Below are positions 13,080 through 23,226 of a stretch of DNA of 64,000 nt, in pieces; within the stretch, counting starts at the first letter, position 1; each line of letters begins with the position of its first letter. A program made the translations under genes and the position numbers. The notes under the pieces are model-generated. The model ran no database searches. It was not told where the DNA came from and saw only the letters and a program-made list of their open reading frames with translations. Origin of the DNA: Capitulum mitella (taxonomy: Eukaryota > Arthropoda > Thecostraca > Pollicipedomorpha > Pollicipedidae); the NCBI GenBank assembly GCA_030062745.1, contig CP099846.1:20328621-20392620 (forward strand), given 5' to 3'.

Positions 13080-13766
13080 AATACGGACCAGAGGACGAGA
13101 GCCTTGCTCCCGTCTCTGGCCTGTTCGACCTACAGGGTCGTAGCTGGAGAGCAGGTGGGTGCCCTGGGACTCTTGGCGCGGCTCAGGCACCGGCTGTCAC
13201 TGTCCCCGCCACCGTCGCCGGATTGTTCCTCCTGTGTCCCCGGACTTCCTCCGAGCTCCGAGCTTGGACTGCGCGGTCTTTTTATGCCGCAAAAGTTGAA
13301 TTGTCCTTCGCAGCCCGCCTGCGCGTCGTCTGGCGTGCCGGCATCGGATGACAGGTGTGGCGGCATTCGGTTTGGTCGCACTCTGGCCGCACCAGGCGTG
13401 TTTTCTGTCGCCGCTGCTGAACTGTTGTAAGGTGGTCACAGTCGAGCGGCGCCGTCCGTGACAGTTTTACAGCCTTTCCTCGGCCGCGCCCGGCGAGCAC
13501 CGGCGAACGCTCGGTGAACGCCCGGCGGAGACTGACTTCACCACTGTGCTGTGTTCACAAGCACGTGAGGGCATCATGGCTTGTTTCGTTTCGGCATGCT
13601 CGAATCAGTATCATTTTGGCTGGAAATTCCAAGATACAAATGGTTGAGCGTTTGTGCAGCGGAAAAGCAACATGAAAGGCAGCTCAAAACAGGAGTGTCA
13701 TTTGGTGTAAATGATTGGGAGGACCGAGCCGAGGGTCCGACACGCGAACCTACTCCGGGAGTGTAG
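13080..13766 (+). promoter_or_regulatory. CpG-rich stretch, possible promoter or 5' exon upstream of ZCRB1
   Basis: Between about 13080 and 13560 CpG density rises sharply against AT-rich surroundings. A donor-like TAG|GTAAAA occurs at 13764-13772 and an acceptor CCTTTTTACAG lies just before 15561, so a non-coding first exon spliced to the ZCRB1 exon is possible. This is inference: no core promoter element is diagnostic, and no conserved protein is encoded. Confidence 0.25.
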
Positions 13767-14280
13767 GTAAAAATGTGTGTCCAGTTGGTGTTACTCCATT
13801 GTTAGTCATTCAAACTCCACTTTAGCCATTAATCTTGAGTCCACGGAAGGGTACGTGCCTGTGCTATGTGCCTTCTGTGGCTGCACTAGTGTTTGTTTTG
13901 ATAATTCATTAGCTTGTTGGGAAGATTATGAGATTTAACCCTATTCCGTCCGGGGGAGACAGACTCTGTCTCGCTCCTCCGGTTTTTTGCTTGCCGTTCC
14001 TGGGCTTTTTGGAGCTGCTTTACGAGACTTGGCGACTTTTCTTAAACGTTGTTCACATGTTGTGACAAAATGTCAAGAACTTTCTTTCTCCAGCGGCGGT
14101 TTTAAGAAAAACGTTTGCCAGTTGCGGATCCAGGGCATATAAAAGGGGCATTTACATTTTCTTATTTCTAAGAATTTGTTATTCATTGTATGAATAAAAC
14201 AAAGCCAACATGTGATCTAAACATCTTTATCCTGGTTTACGCATATAATGCACTAATACACATACACACACAAACGCATA

Positions 14281-14338
<58 letters not shown>

Positions 14339-15540
14339 CGGGGGCGTCTCCAGACGTCGGATTCAGCTGCATGTTTCGTCTTATGACATGTTCAGTGGGT
14401 CTAAGAGACATCTAGATCTGCGTGATCGGTTTTGTTAGTTCCACATATATTGCGATCAAATACCATATGTTTCATTTAATACAAAAATCAGAGGCGGCTC
14501 CAAGGTAATGCAAAAGGGGTATTTTTTTTGTCCATATTCCCTGAGAAATTATGACTAGGTTTACTGAATAGCAGTATGCTGTTCTTGACTCCTCTTTTCC
14601 TGGTACCTGGTTCCGCCTATGAGCACGTGCAATGTTTACGTAATACGGCTGTGAAACATATGGAAATGTTTTCTTGACACGCGTTAACTCACAGGATCTA
14701 AAATATATGACGTACAACGTTGCATTTTCCGAAAAAATGCCCCCTTTATGTTCCCTGGTTATGGCTATGACTGTTGGTTTAAAATGTGATTTGCTTATGA
14801 TCTCAAAATGGGAACTTCAAGCACAATGCAGAATATTGTTAACAATACGTTCGAATGCCAGTTATCAGTGGTTCATCATGCAGACAATTTTCCCACTTTT
14901 CGGTAACTGGAGCCGCTTGTGGTCATTTGTCATAGGCTTGTAATATGCCATATAACTTATAGAGAAATATTTTTGGAACAGCAATATGCTCAAAATATGT
15001 TAGACTCAAAATATGCCATTAAATGAATGGACATTTCCTAAAAACGTGTACCCGTTTTATACGCCCTGGATACGCCTATGAACTTAAAAATCGACCTCTT
15101 TCTAGCATATTTCACAGACCTATCAATTGTCGGTAGGATGACACGAAATAGAACAAAATCGGAAGTAAAATGTTGTCGGAAACCTCGTAGAAGTGAATGC
15201 CTTTTGATATCCGCATTTTGGCCCCCGTCCCCTCTTTTCAAAATTTGCGATATTTTTTAAGGAACCTCGGTACAAGCTGTCGAACACCGCTTTCCGCTAA
15301 AAAATCGGACCAGTACTTTTTGAGATCACGGGGGGAGGGGACAAAATCTGCCCTCCAGCACAGGATCGTACGTACCGGGCAAGAGCACGGAGTAGCGTTA
15401 ATTTGTCTGTGGATCCGGGTACATATATCTCTCCTTCTCTCCGTAATAGTGTAGTTTGTTGAATTTAATTATGTCAGGTTATATGTACTGCTATTTCATT
15501 GTATGATGTGTTTTAAGATTTTACTATTTAAAGACTCACA
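13767..15540. other. Gene-free stretch with (TA)n microsatellite
   Basis: Contains a (TA)n tract at about 14286-14335 in otherwise featureless AT-rich DNA. No exon is recognised. It would be an intron if the CpG-rich block at 13.1-13.8 kb belongs to the ZCRB1 gene. Confidence 0.4.
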
Positions 15541-15640
15541 TCTGCTCCCCTTTTTACAGACATGATATGATTCTCAGGCTTCCACTGTCAGTGCCTGGAT
15601 AATGACATCACCCTGAATTGTCTCCAACACAGCAGCAGTC

Positions 15641-16279
15641 ATGAGTGGCAAGCTTGCGCCAAGCAAGAGCACCGTGTACATCAGCAACCTTCCATTCGCG
15701 CTGACCAACAACGACCTGCACAAATTGCTGGAGAAGTTCGGCCGGGTGGTGCGCGTCACCATCATGAAGGACCGCGAAACGCGGCGCAGCAAGGGCGTGG
15801 CGTTCGCACTGTTCCTGCGGCGCGAGGAGGCGGTCTCGTGCTCGGCGGCGCTGGACGGCCGCGCCGTGTTCGGCCGCACGCTGCGCGCCTCGCTGGCGCG
15901 CGACAACGGCCGCGCGGCCGAGTTCGTGCGTCGCCGCGAGTACCCGGACAAGTCGCGCTGCTACGAGTGCGGCGACGGCGGCCACCTGTCGTACGCCTGC
16001 CCGCGTAACGCGCTCGGCGAACGGCCGCCGCCGCCCAGGCGGCCCCGCAAGAAACGGCGGAAGGCGGCGGCCGACAGCGGCCCGCCGGAGGACGAGGAGG
16101 AGGACGAGGGCGAGGACCCGCGCGAAGAGTCGCTCGCCGCCGCCATCCGGCACGAGCAGGAGCTCCGGGAGAGGGAGGGGGGCAGTGCAGGTGGCTCACG
16201 TCAGGCGGGCCCGGTACCGGCAGGTCGGACGGTCTTCACGGACGGCTACTCCAGCGACGAGCTGGAGCTGGCAGATTGA
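15641..16279 (+). CDS. ZCRB1: Zinc finger CCHC-type and RNA-binding motif protein 1 (U11/U12 snRNP 31K)
   Basis: A 212-residue protein. An RRM occupies about residues 10-88, with RNP2 VYISNL (12-17) and RNP1 KGVAFALF (51-58). A single zinc knuckle follows with C107, C110, H115 and C120 in the CX2CX4HX4C spacing. Then come a proline/basic stretch, an acidic stretch and an acidic tail (SSDELELAD). Order, spacing and the phrases [12 protein letters not shown] and DNGRAAEF are those of ZCRB1, known as the 31K subunit of the U11/U12 di-snRNP that recognises minor-class introns in the nucleus; length is near the usual 217. The ATG in GCAGTCATGAGTGG is the first in a clean frame. An acceptor-like CCTTTTTACAG ends at 15560, so a 5' UTR intron is likely. 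The coding part is uninterrupted, unlike the multi-exon vertebrate gene, and about 70% GC. No poly-A tract follows, so recent retroposition is not evident. Confidence 0.92.
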   Translation: MSGKLAPSKSTVYISNLPFALTNNDLHKLLEKFGRVVRVTIMKDRETRRSKGVAFALFLRREEAVSCSAALDGRAVFGRTLRASLARDNGRAAEFVRRREYPDKSRCYECGDGGHLSYACPRNALGERPPPPRRPRKKRRKAAADSGPPEDEEEDEGEDPREESLAAAIRHEQELREREGGSAGGSRQAGPVPAGRTVFTDGYSSDELELAD

Positions 16280-16701
16280 ACGCGGGCTTGAGAACGGGAA
16301 GTGCCGGGCGGTGAACTTCCATGTTGTGATAGGCTCCCTTGCGTCTCGTTGCGAGAGGTTTTTTGTTTCTTCATTGAGTTTTGAAGAGCGGCTGGTCCCA
16401 TTTTCATGCCACATGTGTAATGCCGTCATTGAAATGCGTGCGCAGTCCATTTTCCATGCCGTTTTGTGGACAGGAATGCTACGCCTTGGTCGACTTTTCG
16501 TGAATAGACGGATGGTTAGCGCGAGAAACGTCTCAGTGAAGAGGCTCATGCATATCACAATATATTTTTGTTTTCAAAATTTAGGTTGAAAAAGCTCACG
16601 GACGAACGATGTGCGAACATTTGTAAACTTTTTAAGGCCAGTCTTATTTAGGTAGCCAGTTTCATTCCACTCAGTACTGTAGTAGTCGTGTTAAAATTAA
16701 C

Positions 16702-17927
16702 CCGTCCCCGACTGGGGAGGGCAGTTGACCGCCCCCCCCCCTCCTGAGGTTTTTCTAGGATTGCGAGAGAACGAACAAACAGAGAGCCACGAAACCCGGT
16801 GTACCTTTTTGCTTGATCATTTTTACACCTTGTGTCAAAGTTTTGGCCTCAGTTCAAGTCAGATGTTTGACCTAGGTCAGGTCAAACAGACCTATGTCCA
16901 AAAAAATTTAGCGCCCTGTAACTGTCTCGGAAAACAAGATATCACAATAACACTTTCCAGGGTTTAGTGATCTTGATAGATGCAACAAATATGCTATCTC
17001 AGATTTTTCGGAATTTTTCGGGTCTTTGACCTAAGATGGCAAAGCCCATTTTTAAGACATGTCGTCGTTTTTTTTGGAAATTGGAGGAATTTTTCGTAAC
17101 ATTTTCAGTGTGGAGTGAAGCAGACATCTAGTTACCGTCATTGGGCAAGGTATCAATGACTTCCAGCCATTGACTTGAGGTCAGGTCACGAATAACTGTG
17201 GTGGGCCCAAACGTATCACCGTCAAAATCAGTGATGAATTACTCAGAATGGGTAGAAAATGGCAAAACTGGCTTGCACAGACCTAAGTAATACCAAGAAC
17301 CTCAAAAAGTTCTAAAAAATTGCGTATTTTCGGAATAAAGCTCTTGTGAATAAAACACCGCCAATTGTGTAGATTGGTACCTAATGAATTTTGCTAAAGT
17401 TTAAGCATGAGAAACCATCACAAGAACGACTAAGATCAATACAGTTTACATGGATAGGCTTATGTCGCAAAAATAAAGGAACGCTAAAATTAGTTTCCAT
17501 TAATTTCTTACTGCCTACGGCTGCGGCGCCCGCCAACAGCCGGCGTGAAAATTGTCGTGTCTTTAACTCAACGTTTCGGCGTATATATTGAACAAATCTG
17601 GGAAATTAGACGTTTATCGGCATCTGCTGACCTTTACTGTGCGTTGGTGCCTTTACCTATGCGTTATTAGTCACAGCCCTTGAGATTCAGGTGGTTTATC
17701 GGTCTACTAATGCAGTCGGCCATGAGAAAACATATATGGGACGTAAATTGCTCACGTATTACCTAAAACTAAAAAATGAGACCGGTTTCGAGCTTTACTC
17801 GTCACAAGCTTTCCAACGGCGTGCCTATTTTTTTTGCGCGACCAACGGTTCGTGAGTTTGAGGGGGCGGCCACCCCCCCCCGCCCTCAGTCGGGTGTGGT
17901 CGTCACCGACCGACGGTCGTGCGGGGG
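16702..17927 (-). mobile_element. piggyBac-like non-autonomous element, copy B
   Basis: The element is flanked by TTAA at 16698-16701 and 17928-17931, with ends CCCGTCCCC at the left and GTGCGGGGG at the right. Its 1226-bp body is the reverse complement of copy C (59091-60302) and matches copy A. Near both ends are poly-C/poly-G stretches. Inside are AGGTCA-like phrases such as CCTAGGTCAGGTCAAACAG. It encodes nothing recognisable, so it would be a non-autonomous derivative. Confidence 0.7.
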
Positions 17928-17931
17928 TTAA

Positions 17932-19285
17932 GATAAGATAAGTATCGTAAGATGAGATAATTATGGGAAGGGCTGCCACTCTACGTGGCCCATGCTCCGC
18001 TTTTACCTCCAGAACATCCCACAACGTATCGACGCGTTCGTATTTGAAATCAGCGCAGCTGTGTTTTTTCTTCAGGAGAGAAAAGTAGGCCGTTTTCACC
18101 TGTTGCAGAGTAAGGAAAGTTGCAGAATCAGGCAGAGAATACTGACAGCTACTGTACTGTAGACGCCTGCAGGTCACTCGGCTGCGGCCAGAGCCGGTAC
18201 TAGGCACCCTGAGGTCGCTCGGCCAGGACGCGCGACCTCTGCTAAAGGTCGCTTGACTGTCCTCTGGTTCGGTCCTGTCGACCGGGCACGTGGAGGTGCC
18301 CCAGGGTACCTACCCAACCACGCCACCCGATCCACACGAAGCGTATTATTCACGAATACCGTATTTGTGAATAAAAGAAATGGATGTTGCCTGATTACGG
18401 CAACATCCGTTTCTGAAGCACCGTGTTAGGGTGACAAAACTATTAGGGTGGTAAACTTTGGTATGTATATATATATATATATCAAAATGACTACAAAATG
18501 GACCGAGCAGAAAACAAAGTAGTCACTGAATCGCAAAACATTCTTGTCATGCCAAACATGAACGTTAGAAACGCGAAGGCTAGGTACACATGTCAACCTG
18601 ACGAATAGAAGCCCTTCGTTTCTTTCATAATTTATAACGTAGAACAAAGTTCTTTTCATGTGTGTAACGTTGCACCAATGTTCTGCAGTGTTTAAACTAA
18701 CGCTAAAAAGGCTCGCGCATATCTGAAATTCCAAAAGAGAAGTTTTGCCTGTACATGCCAACTGCAATGGGGCAGTATTCGATCTGTTAAAAAGTGATAG
18801 GAGATGCCAAGTAACCGTTATCAAATTATCCTGACATCATATGATGTCAAGTATGCATCATTTTCCACTGGAACTTTGAAAGCAGTTCACCTGAAGTCAC
18901 ATATGCGACATCTAACAACTTTTCACATTCGCTATTGACTTCAGTAGATGGTTTGGTGCACCTGATAACATGCCTATTTAACTAAGGGTTGTAATGCCCA
19001 GGGCGCGACGCATGCGACATTCGTGTTAAATGCGTTCGCTTCGTTGCAAATCAGCGCAGTAGTTTGGTGGGTGAGTGGGTGCGGCTTTTAAACCGCGGGC
19101 GGCGGGACCATTCAGGTCACTGGGTCACTGCGCTCCGCCTTTGAAAACGAAAATTGAACAGCTCTGATGATGGCTAAAAATAAATGACAAACTGGCCTGC
19201 GTCCCTCCCCTTAATATGGACGTTCCACCACGCATGCTTTAAAACCAACATTAAACGACACAATGATCTGAATCCCGAAATCCTC
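17932..19285. other. Intergenic DNA, nothing recognised
   Basis: No conserved coding sequence is visible. A short (TA)n run occurs at about 18465-18482. The stretch ends at the minisatellite at the 3' end of the CEMIP-like gene. Confidence 0.35.
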
Positions 19286-19301
19286 TGAATAGTGACTGTG
19301 G

Positions 19302-19893
19302 TTTGTTCAGGCAGTGACCGGCAAGTCCGACTCTGTTCAGGCAGTGGCTGGCAGGTCCGGCTCTGTTCAGGCAGTGAACGGTAGGTCCGACTCTGTTCAG
19401 GCAGTGGCTGGCAGGTCCGGCTCTGTTCAGGCAGTGAACGGTAGGTCCGACTCTGTTCAGGCAGTGGCTGGCAGGTCCGACTCTGTTCAGGCAGTGACCG
19501 GCAGATCCGGCTCTGTTCAGGCAGTGACCGGCAGGTCCGGCTCTGGTCAGGCAGTGACTGGCAGGTCCAGCTCTGTTCAGGCAGTGACCGGCAGGTCCGG
19601 CTCTGTTCAGGCAGTGACCGGCAGATCCGGCTCTGTTCAGGCAGTGACCGGCAGGTCCGGCTCTGTTCAGGCAGTGACCGGTAGGTCCGGCTCTGTTCAG
19701 GCAGTGACCGGCAGGTCCAGCTCTGTTCAGGCAGTGACCGGTAGGTCCGGCTCTGTTCAGGCAGTGACCGGCGGGTCCAGCTCTGTTCAGGCAGTGACCG
19801 GTAGGTCCGGGTCTGGTCAGGCAGTGGCCGGCAGGTCCGGCTCTGTTCAGGCAGTGACTGGCAGGTCCGGCTCTGTTCAGGCAGTGGCTGGGA
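19302..19893 (-). repeat. 30-bp minisatellite starting at the CEMIP-like stop codon, 20 copies
   Basis: About twenty 30-bp units (plus-strand core CTCTGTTCAGGCAGTG) run without gaps. On the minus strand each unit contains ACTGCCTGA, and the first is the end of the CEMIP-like frame (CCA GCC ACT GCC TGA). The unit length is a multiple of three, so other frames stay open on both strands and simulate repetitive proteins. These are not taken as genes. Units differ mainly by A/G and C/T changes (GACCGG, GAACGG, GGCTGG). Confidence 0.9.
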
Positions 19894-22800
19894 GATGCGG
19901 GGTGCTCAGTCCTCCAGCGGCGTCCAGGGGCGCTGTCCTGTAGGTGGGGTAGGCGCGCTCTGAACAGTCGCCGTCCTCGTTGCTGGCCGGCAGCAGGACT
20001 CGGACCGTCAGGCAGCCGGCCGGCTGGCCCTCCATGCCCGGACACTCGTCCATTGTGTCGGCCTTGCGGACGTACGGCGAGCTGAAGCGGAAGAAGAGCA
20101 CGCCTACTTCCGAGTCGTAGAAGTAGCGCACGTCAGTCCCGGCTTTCTGCAGTGCAGACAACGACGGCACCGGCACGGCGTTCAGCTGCAGAGGTCGGCT
20201 TGACGCGGCGTCCGATGCAGATGCCAACCGTCTGCGCCGCTTGCGCCTCCACGCCGGCCATGCGGATCTTGAAGTGGCGCGGCACGGTCGTGTTGAAGTG
20301 CAGGATATAGGACTCCTGCGAGTTGAGGGCGTAGCTGATCTGGTAGTTGTCACGGCCGAACTGGGCGCTACCATCGTCCCGTGTCAGGAACGTGTGGAGC
20401 GGCCGCGTGGCCGCCGACTCCCACGAAAGGAAGAATAGCTTGGTGAACAGCGCCGGGCACACGTACAGGTTCCACTGCGGGATGGGCGCGCAGCGCGCGT
20501 TCAGGTGGATCGGGTACGGCTTGACAACGGTGGAGCCGGGATAGGTGGTGATCGAGCCGTCGTGATCACGGATCACGTTCTGGATGCTGCCTGGTAGGTC
20601 TTCGAAGCCGCGTCCCTCGCTCGCGTCGAACAGCCGATTGCCCTCCGCTGGGTCGTCGAAGCGGAACTTGGCTGCCGTCACGCCGTTCGCCGGCGAACTG
20701 TAGTCCCGGTTGCGTCGTTTCAGGCCGATGGCGCCGGCCGGCCGCACGACGTTGCTGGCGAACCCGTCGAAGGTGACGTTCTCCACCGAGACGGTAGCGT
20801 CGTAGAAGATGAAGCCGATGATGGGCAGAGCGTTGTTGATGCCGTCCATGCGGATCTGTCGGTCCCACCAGATGCGCGTGCCGTTTAGCAGCGTGATCCA
20901 GCCCTCCGGCGCGCCCTTGTTGGCAGTTTCGCCGACGATTGTCGAGTCCTGGAGCCGTTTGACGCCCGTGCCGGCCCGCGCGAAGGTCATGCCATCAACG
21001 CTCTCGGCGATCCCGAAGTTTTTCGCGACGACGCTGGTGCCGCTAATCCACGCCGACCTCGCGTTCTTGAAGCCAGTGAAGCTGTCAAAGGTGACGGTGA
21101 CCTGCTTGCTGGTCTCGTCCAGAGGGTCCTCGCGCGGGTTGTAGTTGAAGCCGCCTCGGACTCGGCCCTCCGGTGTGAGGATGCCCTCGAAGAGCAGGCC
21201 GGTCCGGGCGTTCGAGTGCGCCACGTTGCTGACGAACGGGCCGAGCGGCGTGCGCAGCGCCTCGTTCTCGGTCATGAGCTCCAGCGCCGCCGACGGCCCG
21301 ATCGGTCGCCGCGGGAACACGTACCAGAAGCCGTGCCCCTCCGAGCCGCCGGCCACGTTGCCCTGGACGGCGGTGTCCGGGTTGGTGATCCAGAAGGTGG
21401 ACGGGTCCAGCCGGTCGGTGGGCGTGAGTCCCGTGCGGCGCGTGCTGAAGCCCAGGTTGCCCCGGAGCACGGTGCGCTTCTCACCGCCGTCCTCCAGGAA
21501 GAAGCAGTGGCCGAAGTGGTCGAAGGCCATGTTGTCCTCGACCAGTAGGCCGCTGGTGCCGTGGATGGTCACGCAGCGCGCGAACGTGTGATGGATGGCG
21601 TTCGAGACCACGTAGGCCTGCTCAGCGAGAGAGTCCACGTCGCCACACATGTGGAAATGGACCGGGTACGAGCCGAGCACCGAGTTCTGCCCCATGTGGA
21701 AGATCTCGGCATTGGCGATCCGCGCCGTCTGGAAACCAGCCAGCACCTTGATCTGGCCGCCGAATGTGTCGAAGCTGTGGACGTCGCAGTTGTTGTCGCC
21801 GTAGCAGTCAGCCTCCATGCGGCCGTGGATGCGGACGTTGCGGTCCAGCAGGCCGACTTCGGCGGCCATGTTGACGCCATCGGTGGTCTCGCCCCAGTGC
21901 GTGTGCCGGACCGGCCCGGCCACGCGCAGCTGATCGGCGGTGCACGCGGCGCACTCGAGCACCGTCAGCTCCTCAGCCTGCTTCCAGTCGTAGTCGGTGG
22001 ACGCCACCACCACTTTGTCTCCGGCGCGCCAGCCGCTCACGTCGCCCGTCACGGAGAGCACCGCGTTCAGGTCGGGTGCGCCCCCGGCCGGGTACGACAT
22101 CATGTCCACCTCGTACGGCCAGTGGTGGGCCAGCTGCGTCACCGACTGCACCGCGAACTCGGCGCCGCCGATCCGCCGCACCAGGCGTGACGTCATCGAC
22201 TTGTCGCCGACGACGTGGCCCAGCTCCTCGACGCTGTCCCGTGGGCGTCCGACGTGGCATATGGCCGCCCAGGCCACCGTCCGGCCGGCGGTCAGCTCGC
22301 GCAGGCGGCTGCGCCGGGCGCCGCCGTGGCAGGCCAGCTCGAACGCCAGCGCTACGAGCTCTGGCTGCTGGCCGTCGTCCAGCTGGAAGTCCCGCTGCAG
22401 GACGAGCAGCAGCACGCTGCCGCGCAAGCGGGCTAGCTCGGCGAACTGGCCGGCGCGTCGCAACGGGCCGAGGAAGCGCACCATCTGGCCGTCGGCCGAG
22501 AACTGGTAGCCGATGACGCCGCGGTGCGAGTCTTGCGCGTGCCGCGACTGCCGATGGTCGTAGATGGCGTTGGCAGTCACCTGCTGGCGCGGCGTGAGCG
22601 GCAGGGTGGCGGTGAGTCGGGCCCAGGCGCGCCGCGGCTCGCCGTGCACCTCGAGCCGGCCCTGGTCGACCACCAGTGCCTTCAGCAGGGTGGCACCGCC
22701 GGCCTCACCGCCGGCCGTCTCGCCCTTCCTGCCGAGCAGCTCCAGCTCGGCGCGGCCGGCGAACGGGCAGTCCTCGGCGCCGATCCACAGCTCGCCGTTG

Positions 22801-22955
22801 ACCAGCACGAACTCGGCGGCCAGCTTGGCCAGCGCAGCGGCCGGGTCGAACACCAGCCGGCCGCCGGCGGCGACCGTCACCGACGCCAGGTCCGGCGTGG
22901 CCACGTCCAGCAGGATCGCGTCGCTGATCACCACGGCCTCCCCCGGCGCGGGCAC
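19877..22955 (-). CDS. CEMIP/TMEM2-like protein (G8, GG and beta-helix domains), large 3' exon with frame break
   Basis: The minus-strand frame from 22955 to about 20200 codes for a G8 domain at the N-terminus (PAPGEAVVI, VTVAAGGRLVF, LVNGELWIG), then GRLEVHG, a FAM3-like GG module (FAELARLRGSVLL to RTVAWAAICHVGRP), and a long parallel beta-helix region with CYGDNNCDVHSFDTFGGQ, NAEIFHMGQNS and YPVHFHMCGDV. This order is that of CEMIP and TMEM2 (CEMIP2), extracellular proteins that bind or degrade hyaluronan. The exon probably begins after the acceptor GGCTTCAG (22963-22956), so upstream exons with signal or anchor sequence are not identified. The first frame stops at 20133. The family's C-terminal end (DVRYFYDSEVGVLFFRF) continues in a second frame from about 20210 to a stop at 19877, so one indel near 20195-20235 is needed. 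It is either an assembly error or a damaged gene. Enzyme activity cannot be asserted. Confidence 0.85.
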
Positions 22956-22960
22956 CTGAA

Positions 22961-23226
22961 GCCAGCGCGCCACGGTCAGTGTCCAGACAGGGCAGGGAGC
23001 CAGCGCGCCACGGTCAGTGTCCAGACAGGGCAGGGAGCCAGCGCGCCACGGTCAGTGTCCAGACAGGGCAGGGAGCCAGCGCGCGACGGTCAGTGTCCAG
23101 ACAGGGCAGGGAGCCAGCGCGCGACGGTCAGTGTCCAGACAGGGCAGGGAGCCAGCGCGCCGCGGTCAGTGTCCAGACAGGGCAGGGAGCCAGCGCGCCA
23201 CGGTCAGTGTCCAGACAGGGCAGGGA
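22961..23226 (-). repeat. 38-bp minisatellite abutting the CEMIP-like exon acceptor
   Basis: Nearly seven 38-bp units start at about 22971 and end at 23226. On the minus strand each carries CACTGACCGTGGCGCGCTGG. The exon-proximal unit is the very end of the intron, continuing to TTCAG at 22956. Each unit therefore repeats a CTGAC branch-point-like phrase. Variants differ by one base (CCACGG, CGACGG, CCGCGG). Confidence 0.85.

Noticed and set aside
15608-16199. Minus-strand and alternative-frame Arg/Ala/Pro-rich proteins over ZCRB1
   Set aside because: Composition-driven shadows of a GC-rich gene.
19251-20045. Long repetitive open frames on both strands (SVQAVTGRSG-type and GHCLNRAGPA-type) as repeat proteins
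   Set aside because: They come from a 30-bp minisatellite whose length is a multiple of three; no frame has a supported start or domain, and the array lies at the 3' end of the CEMIP-like gene.
20809-22516. Several 100-210-codon plus-strand frames opposite the CEMIP-like exon
   Set aside because: They are antisense shadows in a very GC-rich exon; the minus strand has the G8 and beta-helix motifs.
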